Origin: Carya illinoinensis
Lineage: Eukaryota; Streptophyta; Magnoliopsida; Fagales; Juglandaceae
Length of the DNA: 64,000 nt
Direction: 5' to 3'
Assembly: GCF_018687715.1 (NCBI RefSeq)
Contig: NC_056754.1
Span: 13,476,501-13,540,500 of the forward strand
Shown: in pieces, positions 1 through 9,036 of the stretch
How positions within the stretch are numbered: position 1 is the first letter of the stretch
Layout: each line of letters begins with the position of its first letter
Notes under the pieces: model-generated
The model's input: the letters and a program-made list of their open reading frames with translations, nothing else
Told to the model about the DNA's origin: nothing
Database searches by the model: none
Made by a program: the position numbers and the translations under genes

Positions 1-392
1 CTAAACGAGAAGAAATTAACATTAGAAATTTAAAAATCCTGCATGTTGATGCATTTGTCCGGCGTGATCGATCCCAACAATATATATAGTTGACAAATAA
101 AGCATATAAATTATAAATAAAGAGACCAGGCACAAAGATTTACATAGATCGACATAAAAAGTTACATTTATATTAGGTGGTTTTATAGTTTCTCACGGCA
201 TCTTGTTACTCTTACTACAATCAAGTGGTTGAAGAAGATGCATTCATTATAGAAATCCGGAAGAGAGTCAATAATCTGCCTTAATTTATGGAGCATTTTT
301 TTTTTTTTAAAGAATACTTTTTCTCTCATTTGAATAGTTGAGTCATACTTGTTTTGTATCACTTATGATTTTCAATGAGTTGGAATTTATTT
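1..392. other. AT-rich flank, no gene seen
   Basis: AT-rich sequence with a short poly-T tract near 296-308. I see no open frame, splice pattern or repeat structure that supports a gene. It lies outside the proposed Mutator-like element that begins near 410. Confidence 0.6.
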
Positions 393-409
393 GAGAATTC
401 CTTCTAGCC

Positions 410-464
410 GGTCGAGCTGCCTTTTCCCATTTAACAGCCACCCAATAATATTTTGACACGTAAG
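410..464 (+). repeat. Left terminal inverted repeat of the MULE
   Basis: Starts GGTCGAGCTG and includes TAACAGCCACCCAAT and TTTGACACGT. The reverse complement of 7995-8049 has AGTCGGGCTG, TAACAGCCAGCCAAT and TTTAGACACGT at matching offsets. The pairing is ungapped over 55 positions. Confidence 0.55.
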
Positions 465-498
465 TCTTCCACCTAAACTAATGTAGACTTTTGATACG

Positions 499-559
499 CC
501 GAATCATCCTCACCGAAATCATCACTTCCACCTGTGCTCGTGCCCTTCCACCCAACGAG
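499..559 (+). repeat. Left arm of a 61-bp near-perfect inverted repeat
   Basis: About 59 of 61 positions match the reverse complement of 1448-1508. The arm lies in the proposed 5'UTR exon of the GRF gene; its partner lies in the proposed first intron. The pre-mRNA could fold across the proposed 5' splice site at 801/802. Confidence 0.8.
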
Positions 560-564
560 ACCTA

Positions 565-775
565 GAATCGTATAGTTCGAACCCCGAACGCGTGCTCGTG
601 CTCGTGCCCTTCCTTCCCTGCCAACGAAGGGAACCACCGAACGCGTGCTCGTGCTTGTGCCGTCGCAGGTGAAGGAGCGAGTTGGGAAATACTTCGCCGA
701 AGGAGCGAATCGTGCTCGTGCCATCGCAGGTGAAGGAGCGAATCGGGAAATACTTCGCCACGAATCGTGCTCGTG
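565..775 (+). repeat. GC-rich subterminal direct repeats
   Basis: Repeated modules share GTGCTCGTGCC, TCGCAGGTGAAGGAGCGA and GGGAAATACTTCGCC, in two adjacent ~57-bp copies with shorter GTGCTCGTG copies before them. Subterminal repeats of this kind are common in Mutator and other class II elements and may bind the transposase. The array overlaps the proposed 5'UTR exon of the GRF gene. Confidence 0.7.
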
Positions 776-801
776 TCTTCTTCTCTGCGATTTCGACGCC
801 G

Positions 802-2198
802 GTAAGCATTTTTGCAGCCACTGATTTCACACTCAGATTGTCACCACCACTCACGCACACACACTTCAATTTCGTGAATATACAAATAGTTATGAAATAG
901 TCATGAAATTTTTAGGGTTTGTAATCTCGATCTAAAATTTGAAATTTAGCCCCAAATTTATGAAATTGGATCTCAGAATTGGGTCAGAAAACTCATTTAG
1001 AAAAGAAAATTAAGTTTGTTGCTTAAATGAGTGATGATCACTCTTCTGATGATCACTCAGCAGAGTGACGGCGGGAAAATGAGTGAAGCCAACATGGAAA
1101 GAGTCAATGGCAGAGAGAAATCTCCCACACGCAAGCGGATTGGCTGCATAGTGAGAGTGAGGGGAAGCTTCACAGATATGGAAAGGAAGAGCAGAATGAG
1201 AGTGACAAGAAAGAGAAGAAAAAGGGGATGGGCAAGGATCAAAATGTCAAGATGACATGATCTTGAGGCCAAGGCTTGTCTTGGATAAGAGGAGCATCAG
1301 AGTGAGGTTTATGAATGGTGGAAAGAGAGAGCGCAAATCCAGGAGGAGGTAAGTCATTCTTGTATATATGGTAAAATGGAAATGGAAATTTGATATTGCT
1401 CCTACTTATTGAATATATATTCAATGTAGTAGAGAATTCCTTCTAGCCTCGTTGGGTGGAAGGGCACGAGCATGGGTGGAAGTGATGATTTCGGTGAGGA
1501 TGATTCGGTGTATGGGTGTTATATCTGCTTCTGCTCTGGACTGACCTGTTTGAGTCTTTATCTTGACATATTTAGCAGAGGACTCGAGCTGCGCTGTAGG
1601 ATTGCGGCTTGAATGTATACATTAACATAAACTGTAGGAATTCTCCTGTCTTCAATATAAGTGACCTTTCATGGAGAAGAATTTTGTTTCAGATTCTTCA
1701 TATGGTTTGCGTAGACTGGTAATTGCCGACTCCAGAGCAATGTGACAACCTTAATTTAAGTGCAAGAACAATTGCACCATCATGGGACCATCCCAATGCC
1801 TAAGACACCCAGAGTTGTGTTTATATGGTTGACTTCTTTTTCTTTCCTGTTTTTTTTTTTAATTAAAAATGAGCAAACATTACATGAAATTAAAAATGTA
1901 TGTACTAAAATAATGATACTTGCAGTTGTGATATGTTGTACTTTGGTTGCTGATGTAAGTGTGGCATAGAGAACTTTGGTGTTTGTAGGCAAGAAAAACA
2001 AGCAAACATATGCATGCCTTCCCTTTTTCTACACTGAAATTTTTCTTGCTTCTCGATGTCTTTATGTTCAAGTTGGAATATTGTGTTAACATTCTCAGAA
2101 TTTTTTGCTCTGCTTGGTTAGTTTGTGTTAACATTTTGTGAAATTTATTAGCTGCTTGGTTCTTTTTTAGCATAGATTTTCATGTCTCTTTTTTACAG
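802..2198 (+). other. Probable 5'UTR intron of the GRF gene
   Basis: A good donor (CGCCG|GTAAGC) at 801/802 and a pyrimidine-rich acceptor (TTTTTTACAG) ending at 2198 flank 1.4 kb of AT-rich DNA without a conserved frame. Exon 2 starts 13 bp before the ATG at 2212. This is inferred from splice-signal quality alone; RNA data would decide it. Confidence 0.45.
1448..1508 (-). repeat. Right arm of the 61-bp inverted repeat
   Basis: Reverse complement of 499-559 with two mismatches. It is preceded at 1432-1448 by a 17-bp sequence (GAGAATTCCTTCTAGCC) that also occurs at 393-409, immediately outside the left TIR. Confidence 0.8.
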
Positions 2199-2211
2199 CA
2201 AGTTCTAGAGA

Positions 2212-2592
2212 ATGGCCTCCTCTTCTGCTTCAAGTGAGTGTACTGGAAAAGGGGAAGACAAAGCGTGTGTTGAGCGACCATTCTGCTATTGTGGATGCCA
2301 AGCATCGTTACGGATTTCAAGAAAATCCAATAGTTTTGATAGAAGATTATACAATTGTCCAAATTATAAAATGAAGCAACAATGTGAATTTTTTGAGTGG
2401 ATTGATCTTCAAAGTGACCAAAACAACTGCTGTAAGCTGACATTGGAGTTAGCGGAACGAAGGAACGAGAGGGTACTTCATGAGCGTCTACGCATCGAAC
2501 AAACTAGATTCAAATCAATGGAGAAGAAGTACAATAGAGTCTTGATTGTGTTAATTTTGTCATGGTTTTATTTTTTTTGGTTTGTGCTGTAA
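2212..2592 (+). CDS. GRF-type zinc-finger protein with C-terminal membrane segment
   Basis: 126 aa. Residues about 23-65 form a GRF zinc finger: CYCG near the start, then a conserved R, an asparagine-cysteine pair (YNCPNY) and the CEFFEWID signature, giving four zinc ligands of the C-x-C...C...C type. A short charged, probably coiled segment (about 76-108, LELAERRNER onward) follows, and the last ~17 residues (VLIVLILSWFYFFWFVL) are a single hydrophobic helix that ends at the stop. GRF fingers are known as nucleic-acid-binding modules in topoisomerase III, NEIL3 and APE2; plants have many short stand-alone copies of unknown role. The ATG follows a likely splice acceptor by 13 bp. The gene lies inside the proposed MULE and converges on the FAR1-type transposase, so I infer an element-borne accessory protein. 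Localisation to a membrane is predicted from the tail only. Confidence 0.75.
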   Translation: MASSSASSECTGKGEDKACVERPFCYCGCQASLRISRKSNSFDRRLYNCPNYKMKQQCEFFEWIDLQSDQNNCCKLTLELAERRNERVLHERLRIEQTRFKSMEKKYNRVLIVLILSWFYFFWFVL

Positions 2593-3681
2593 TTTAAGAC
2601 GTCTTGGTTAGTGTAATTTAAGACATGTTTTGGTTAGTTAGTGTAACTTGAATAGATGTAACTGGATGGTTAGTTTATGTAACTGGATGTAACTTGTTGG
2701 CCCTTTATGTAACTGGATGGTTAGTTTATGTAACTGGATGTAACTGGATGTTTTGGTTAGTTTATTCTCTAAGTCCATCTATCTTGTTGAGTGGAATTTT
2801 TTGGAATAAATTGCAATGTTCAAATGCTGAAAAATACCCTGCTATGTTATACCTGCACGTTACATTTTTGCCTATCCATTAATATGGCTAACAATTGACC
2901 CTTAAATCAAGCATGTTCTCTCTACCCTTATAATCATAAGGGTGCCGCTGGACTCTAAAAAAAATAACAACCTGCATGTTTTTGGAAGACAAAATCCTAA
3001 CAACCTGCATGTTTTTAGCAACCCGACTAAATTCTGCATGTCCTTAGCTCAATTTTCTCCATACATACAAAGCTTCCAATTCGATACGGCTATCAAAGCT
3101 TCCAAAAAATATAATGGCACAAAATGCATCTTCCAAAAACAAAATAATCAAAGTTTCCATTTAACAAAACTTCCGCCCAAATAAAATTTAACTTAGAATT
3201 GTTTTTAACAAAATTTAACAACCAAGTTACCAAAAAATAAAATTGTACAAAGCTTCCGCCCAAATAAAATTGACTAACTTAATTTCCATCTATTCGGAAT
3301 TTAAAAACCTTCATCTACCAATATACAAAATTTAACAAAGCTTCTAATAAACATGTAATTTCCCAAGAACTCTACTACTAGCTCGGAATCAACATGCCCA
3401 CTCTTCCCAAGCTTCCACCCACATTACTCCCTGTCACATTAACAATAAAATTGGATTAGATTAACAGTAAAGGCGGAATAAATTAACAATACCGACCAAT
3501 ACATTATGTTAAAAGACAAATAAAGTCACATACCATAAATATAGCACTATAGATCAACGTGTTGCGATATGTTGTCAATTGTTTGCCCAATATCCCTACA
3601 TAAACAACCCAATTCGATGGCCAAATTTATTAAGTTCTTCAATTAAAAACTTAATAAAGACAAAATAATCATAAATCTTCA
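2593..3681. other. Space between the convergent GRF and FAR1 genes
   Basis: AT-rich. Holds the short tandem repeat at 2640-2765 and repeated phrases such as AACAACCTGCATGTTTTT (about 2966 and 2999) and CAAAGCTTCC. No supported gene; probably the two 3'UTRs and the element's middle. Confidence 0.5.
2640..2765 (+). repeat. Short degenerate tandem repeat after the GRF gene
   Basis: Repeats of GTAACTGGATG and GGTTAGTTTATGTAACTGGA follow one another with small gaps, about five copies. They lie in the presumed 3'UTR. Confidence 0.75.
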
Positions 3682-5994
3682 TTACCTCACCGACAGACAA
3701 TTGTTTTTAGCATGCCCTTCATTCTTGCAAATGCTACAGTGTCTCTTCTTCGTCGCATGTGTTTCTTTTGGGTTCTTCTCTCTCAAAGATTTTGGACGTC
3801 CTTTTGTTGGCACCCTTGGAGGATCCTGGACTGTTTGTGAGAAGTTCGATATAACTTGACTTCCCATGTTGTGATCATCTTTCGTTGGTTCGCATGCTCG
3901 TGAACATTCTACATTATCCTCCATCTCAAGTAACTCTTTGTGAACCTTCTCCAATGCAACTGTGAGGTGATTATGTTTCGCTACTGACTGTGATCCTAGT
4001 TCGACAATATCGTAAAGTTGTAACATCGTTTTGGTTTTTCTCATCATAGGCTCATCTAGTCCTTCCCGAATATGCCCTTCAGGAGATGGTATGTCAGGAA
4101 TGGGTCGGCTCTTATCATCTAGTACATAATGTTGTGGCAATCTATCTAACTTCATTTTCTTCCCAAAAACACACAAGATATGCCTACAAAGAATTCCCAT
4201 AAACTCCCACTTATGGCAAGTACATGTTGCATGTTCTTCATCACCCTCAAGCGTCACATGGTAAAGAGGTGTTTCTTTACCGTAAGAATTGACTCCATAT
4301 GTCTTGGTCTCACCCTCTTTTGATAATTTTCTTGCTTGGTATAGTAGACTATCGAAAAGTTCATTTTGGAAGATCATGAAGGACTTTCTTGTATAAACCA
4401 TTGCCGCTTCCTCTTCAATTTTAAGAGGTGTCTTCATTATCGCCCGTGTAGATTTTGTCCGCACATCCTTCTCTTTCTCTTTGAAATAAAGTGCATCTAT
4501 AGCTTTTTCATATTGATGCACAAAGTCACTAACCATAGTGCTTGATTTGACATAGTCTTTGAAAAATTTATTCATACTTTCACTCCTTTGAGTTGTTGAC
4601 ATACCAGCACAGAATGTTGAACGTAAGTAAGCCGGAACCCACTTATCCCGTCGAGCATAAAGATTTTGCAGCCAAGCATTTTCTCCTAACTCATACTTCA
4701 CTAGTATCAAAGCCCATTCCTGCTCAAACTCCTCAGTTGTAATTGTCTCATGGATGCAATGACGGAAATCTTTTTGAAAGTTCGGATATTTGTTATATGC
4801 ATGAGCCAAGTGTTCGGGAAACTTTTGTAAAATATGCCACAAGCACAGTCTATGAATTGTATTCGGGAGTACCTCTCCAATGGCCTTTGCCATCGCCTTG
4901 TCATCATCCGTAATTATAGTTGAAGGAGCACGACCAAGCATTGCCTCCTGCCATGTTCGTAATAACCATGTATATGATTCGGCTGTTTCACTAACTAACA
5001 GAGCACAACCAAACATAATGGTTTGATGATGGTGATTAACTCCAGAAAATGGCACAAATGGCATCTTATAAATATTAGTCAAGAACGTGGCATCAAATGT
5101 AACAACATCCCCAAAATACTGGTATGCAGCCCTTGATCGCGCATCAGCCCAAAAACAACTTCCCATACACCCATTTTTGTCAACTTGCATGGAGAAAACA
5201 AACCCAGGTTCTTTGAGTTGTCGATCAACAAAATAGGAATATAACCTTCGTGCATCTCCCTCTTCAAAAACTTTTCTCCTTTTGTTTCCCACGTAATTTT
5301 CAACATCCTTGCCAATACAGCCAACATTAAAGTCACCACCAGATTCTTTACTCAAGACCGACATAATCTTTCTTGTCGGTACACAGGACTCATTCAAAGT
5401 CATAATAAGCTTTTTCTGGACTTTACTAACTCCCCTGTGTCCACGAAGAAAACTAGTACTTCTCGGTGTAAGTAAAATATGGTTATGTCCAACCACAAAC
5501 TTGTTGACTATCCATTTTTCACCATCCTTTTTTATTCCCATTATTGCTTTACATCCAATTTTCGTCTCAGCTGGTTCAGGGATTGTTCGATCTTGTTCTT
5601 TCCGACTTGCCCGCCGAAATCCTTCTCTTGTGCATACATAGTCTACTGCACAAAGAGTTTTATCATCTTTCGACAACCGAGTATGATTCGTTCTAATTGC
5701 AAAACCTTTTCGTCTTGCATATGCCTTGTAAAATGCTTGGGCGTCTTCCACATCCTCAAATAACATACCAATGAATGGCTCCGAAGGACCACTACTCGAC
5801 GAGGAAATGACATTGGCTCCTCCATCAACATTCGCTCCATCTTCCACTTGGACTCCATCTTCCAAATTAACAATATTTTCTAAATTCACATCTTCCAAAT
5901 TCACATCTTCTAAATTCACATCTTCTAAATTCACACCACCTTGTACACTTGTGTTACTCATCAATATCTCAACTTCATCACTATCAGAACTCAT
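3682..5994 (-). CDS. FAR1/FHY3-family MULE transposase (FAR1-RELATED SEQUENCE-like)
   Basis: 770 aa, one uninterrupted exon. Order: acidic repeat-rich N-terminus; FAR1 DNA-binding domain (about 78-185, with CTREG and ending at GHNH); MULE transposase domain (about 295-395) with candidate catalytic residues D301 (FDATF), D363-365 (ITDDDKA) and E472 (QRSESMN), and CLWH at 384-387; SWIM zinc finger (CTCHKWEF then CRHI, near 590-610); and a C-terminal CCHC-like knuckle (CSICKNEGHAKNNC). Known: FAR1/FHY3 are domesticated MULE transposases, while Jittery-like elements encode active ones. The intact DDE-type residues, the flanking inverted repeats and the partner gene favour an element-borne transposase over a domesticated light-signalling regulator. 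The start ATG follows CACAAAG, a weak acceptor, so a 5'UTR intron is likely. The stop is immediately preceded by GTGAG, so a spliced C-terminal extension cannot be excluded. Confidence 0.9.
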   Translation of the reverse strand: MSSDSDEVEILMSNTSVQGGVNLEDVNLEDVNLEDVNLENIVNLEDGVQVEDGANVDGGANVISSSSSGPSEPFIGMLFEDVEDAQAFYKAYARRKGFAIRTNHTRLSKDDKTLCAVDYVCTREGFRRASRKEQDRTIPEPAETKIGCKAIMGIKKDGEKWIVNKFVVGHNHILLTPRSTSFLRGHRGVSKVQKKLIMTLNESCVPTRKIMSVLSKESGGDFNVGCIGKDVENYVGNKRRKVFEEGDARRLYSYFVDRQLKEPGFVFSMQVDKNGCMGSCFWADARSRAAYQYFGDVVTFDATFLTNIYKMPFVPFSGVNHHHQTIMFGCALLVSETAESYTWLLRTWQEAMLGRAPSTIITDDDKAMAKAIGEVLPNTIHRLCLWHILQKFPEHLAHAYNKYPNFQKDFRHCIHETITTEEFEQEWALILVKYELGENAWLQNLYARRDKWVPAYLRSTFCAGMSTTQRSESMNKFFKDYVKSSTMVSDFVHQYEKAIDALYFKEKEKDVRTKSTRAIMKTPLKIEEEAAMVYTRKSFMIFQNELFDSLLYQARKLSKEGETKTYGVNSYGKETPLYHVTLEGDEEHATCTCHKWEFMGILCRHILCVFGKKMKLDRLPQHYVLDDKSRPIPDIPSPEGHIREGLDEPMMRKTKTMLQLYDIVELGSQSVAKHNHLTVALEKVHKELLEMEDNVECSRACEPTKDDHNMGSQVISNFSQTVQDPPRVPTKGRPKSLREKNPKETHATKKRHCSICKNEGHAKNNCLSVR
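5870..5940 (-). repeat. 15-bp coding minisatellite in the FAR1-type ORF
   Basis: Four in-frame copies of the 15-bp unit encoding VNLED/VNLEN (residues about 21-40), plus a fifth after an inserted isoleucine. The unit keeps frame, so length variants would stay open. Confidence 0.9.
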
Positions 5995-7994
5995 TGTTTT
6001 GTCCTTTGTGTCAAAGTAAGAAATACAAGTCAGTACATGGGCTATTTCTATGGTTATATTTACATTAAAAATATATATATTTCATCTTAATATTTGTAAT
6101 ACAAACTGCATATTATTGGAATTACTCAAGTGTTTAATTTAAGAACGATAATGAAATATAGAACTTCGAAGAAGTTAAATAACTTGCAATTAAGTTGAAA
6201 ATAGAGACTTTCAAGGGTTACCATTTTGACCCTTTTCTTATCTTTGTTTTTTTAATTTTACATAAATTATTAATAAGAAATATTTCCTATTTTGTTATTA
6301 TTAACTTCATTGCAGGTTTCCAGATACGTCTAGTTTACCAATTTGTTTGTTGCAGGATCCTTTCTGGTGTCACATTGAAGTACTTCCTTTTTTGGGGGGA
6401 GGGGTTGGGGGCACTTGGGTTGAGGTGCTTCTTTTTTTCTATGTTTATTCTGTAGAATTGCACTCAAGATGAATGGTATCATGGTCCTGTGATCGCTATT
6501 GAGTATGGAGTATGGAGTAAAAGTAGAGCATACTTTGAACAATTGGTGGGCCATTGTAATCATCATATCAGATAAACCATGATGATGAATAAATTCCTTT
6601 CTTTCCCAAGAATAACTTTAGACCGGTCAGTCTAATAATCATCAAATAACAGCCCTCTAATGTGCTGTTGACAAGTAGACTCCCCATTCTAATTTTGATG
6701 TACTTGCATCTCAAGTGAAAACTTGCACCCACTGAACGAGCCCATCCTCTCCCCTCCCTCCTCTCCCTTGTCTCATCTTCTCACAGCAAAACCCACATAT
6801 GTCTACTTGTTCACAAAGTCAAGCAAAGCTTGCTTCTCCTAACTTTGCGTTAAAATCCTAATTCTTCAACCAGATAACAAGTTGTTTCTACCAAAACCAA
6901 AAACTTCTCTTTAACATGTATAGTTCTGGTTGAATATGAACCAAAACAAATAGACAAAAAACTAAAAGAAAATAAAATGAAGGAACTGTCGACAAAAGTA
7001 TTAACGGGTCTCAGAAAATTCACACAAAGAAATGAACTTGCGGACTTTGAACGATGCATTTCAGTCAAAAAGAGGCTTATTTTAATCTGAAAAACAATTT
7101 GTTCCAGCTTAGACACGTATGCAATTTTAATTTAGGGCAGATAAACCTTACCACAAGGAACCCATCTCCCTCTTTATACCTTTTCTCCCTCTCTCCCATC
7201 TGCGTCTGCGTTCCTGACCCCATCTCACTAAACAAAAATGGCATTTGCGTCTCTGTTCCCACCCCCATTTGAACCCCACGGGAAACTCTCCTCTCTGTTC
7301 CCTCCCCCCATCTGCACCCCACATCTTTTGTATTGGACTATCAAGTAGTTATGTATTGGACATTTAATTCACGATTTATTGTTTCTTTCTCGTGCATTCT
7401 CGAAGTCATGACTTGCAGGCTGAGGTAAGATATTTTCATCAATCTCCCAGCTCTGTGTAAACTTGACAACATGCTTTAAACGTTTTTAACAAAGCTTTAA
7501 ACCGATTCAAAAAATAAATAAACCGATTCAAAAAAAATAAAGAAACACAAAGTGTGCGGAAAATCGTTTTTACCTGGGCGTCAACAATCGGTCGACTTTC
7601 AGGCATTGTGGTGGAAGTGGCAGCCTCGAAATCAAAGCCCACTGGCGGAGGTGGCAGCCTCGGAATCGTGCTGGACTGGTGGAGGTGGCGTCGGGAGGTG
7701 GTCGGCGCTCAGGCTTGGACGTGAATATCGGCTTCGTGCCCGACTAAAATCATGGGCAAACCAAGCACGACTCAGCCTCGGAATCGAGGTGGTGGACTGG
7801 TGGAGGTGGCATCGGCGAGGTGGACGGCGCTCAGGTGGAAAAATGTTGGGGTGAGGTTCATCATCGTTTGAGTTTAGAGAGGGGGCTGCTTTCTTTTCAC
7901 TCGGTTTCAGAGATGGCCGTGTTCTTTTCACTCGGTTTTAGATTGTTGCCTTCCATCCTATGTAACCGGTTCTACTTCTATTAAGATGTAATAA
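5995..7994 (-). other. Upstream region of the FAR1-type gene: probable 5'UTR intron and GC-rich leader
   Basis: On the minus strand a GC-rich block at about 7575-7900 (repeated GGAGGTGGC/CAGCCTCGGAATCG phrases) ends in CGCCCAG|GTAAAAACG near 7574, a plausible donor. A plausible acceptor lies just upstream of the ATG near 6008. The AT-rich 1.5 kb between them would be intron. Several small open frames here have no recognisable domain. Confidence 0.4.
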
Positions 7995-8049
7995 CTGACG
8001 TGTCTAAATTCTATTGGCTGGCTGTTAACAGCCCTTTACCAGCCCGACT
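7995..8049 (-). repeat. Right terminal inverted repeat of the MULE
   Basis: Inverted partner of 410-464. The inner part (TTAACAGCCAGCCAAT, GACACGT) is best conserved. The outer ten bases agree at eight positions; the stretch between them is diverged. Confidence 0.55.
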
Positions 8050-8089
8050 GCTTAGAAACGGTTTTGAATTTATTTTATTTCATATCTGA

Positions 8090-8700
8090 GTCGTGCTACA
8101 TCAACCGAGGATGTAGCTGTAGCATGAGACTTGCTAAAAGAAAAACCACATATTGCAGTGATTTTTATATTGTTGCAAAAAAAAAAAAAAATCCCTACAA
8201 TTGGTCATCCTTTCCAATGATTTTAGAATCGTCACTGGGTTATGATGTTGAAAATAACAATTTGTAGCATTTTTTCAACGCTGTGAAAAGTATTGTTTGT
8301 AGCGATTGAAAATTTTTTCAAACGTTGCAAATAAGAACACCTCATTGCAGCGATTTTTTCAAACATTGTAAATAACATCACCATCACCTATTTGCAGCAA
8401 TTTTTGGAAGCTCTGCGAATAAGAACACCTATTTGTAGCAATATTCTAGCTATCTGTGGCAGTGATGTGCCGTTGTAAATAATTTTTTTCTACAATTTCA
8501 GACATAAATGCGATGTGCATTTGCAACTATTTTCTTCAGTATTTGATCGCTGCAATTTTTGGCTTTCACTAGTTTTGCTTATAAGTGAATAAACAAATGT
8601 GACTAATATTTGATGCAGTAGAAATTATTGAGAAAAAATAATTGCCGCAATTTTAGAAGTTATTTGCGACAATTTTTAATGGTGCTGGATGTGCTGGATC
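8090..8700. repeat. Degenerate TTGCAGCGATTTTT-type subterminal repeats, possibly CACTA-derived
   Basis: The motif (TTGCAGTGATTT, TGTAGCGATTG, TTGCAGCGATTTTT, TTTGCAGCAATTTTT, TGTAGCAATATT and others) recurs in both orientations every 40-70 bp. Plant CACTA (En/Spm) ends commonly have such arrays. I found no convincing CACTAC terminus, so only a remnant is claimed. The rest, up to the methyltransferase promoter, holds nothing else recognisable. Confidence 0.4.
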
Positions 8701-8947
8701 GTCCCGAGAAGATAAATTTTTTTATTTTTTCGGACCCATTTGTCGATGGTTTTTCTCTTCATATCCAAACACTCCAACGGTTAGAAAATAAGATTACTTA
8801 TTAAACAAGCCACGCGCAAATGAGTGAGTGTCGTCCATTCAAAGTATTCAGGCCATGTTGGACTTGGCTTCGGCTACCAACTCTTCCTCGCAGTTCAAGC
8901 TGGACATGACCAATCAGGAAATACCTTCGTGGGTTCTCTGCATTTCA

Positions 8948-8956
8948 CTTTAAAAC
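8948..8956 (+). promoter_or_regulatory. TATA-like element of the methyltransferase gene
   Basis: CTTTAAAAC lies about 80 bp before the ATG at 9037, a normal distance for a short plant leader. Based on position and composition only. Confidence 0.3.
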
Positions 8957-9036
8957 CCATGTATTCAAGATTCCCTATGCTCTCCCTTTGAGACACAGTT
9001 TAGCTTAGGAGGGCACAGGTATTCTTATCTAATATT

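Larger units (their letters stand above)
410..8049. mobile_element. Probable Mutator-like element (MULE) with two convergent genes
   Basis: Seen: near-terminal segments at 410-464 and 7995-8049 are inverted copies of each other (about 38 of 55 positions match, with most matches in the inner 35 bp). Between them lie an intact FAR1-type MULE transposase (minus, 3682-5994) and an intact GRF zinc-finger gene (plus, 2212-2592), which point toward each other. Just inside each TIR is GC-rich repetitive sequence that looks like a 5'UTR exon ending in a splice donor. Known: maize MuDR has two genes transcribed convergently from its TIRs. Inference: this is one autonomous-type element about 7.6 kb long. 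Weak point: I could not find a clean 9-bp target duplication (flanks 401-409 and 8050-8058 share only about 5 of 9 bases). A domesticated FAR1-family gene next to unrelated repeats remains possible. Confidence 0.55.

Noticed and set aside
473..724. Minus-strand open frame rich in Arg/Ala
   Set aside because: Shadow of the GC-rich subterminal direct repeats; no domain and it overlaps the proposed 5'UTR exon of the plus-strand GRF gene.
7552..7931. Open frames on both strands in the GC-rich block left of the right TIR
   Set aside because: Both strands are open only because of repeated GGAGGTGGC phrases; more likely the untranslated leader of the FAR1-type gene.
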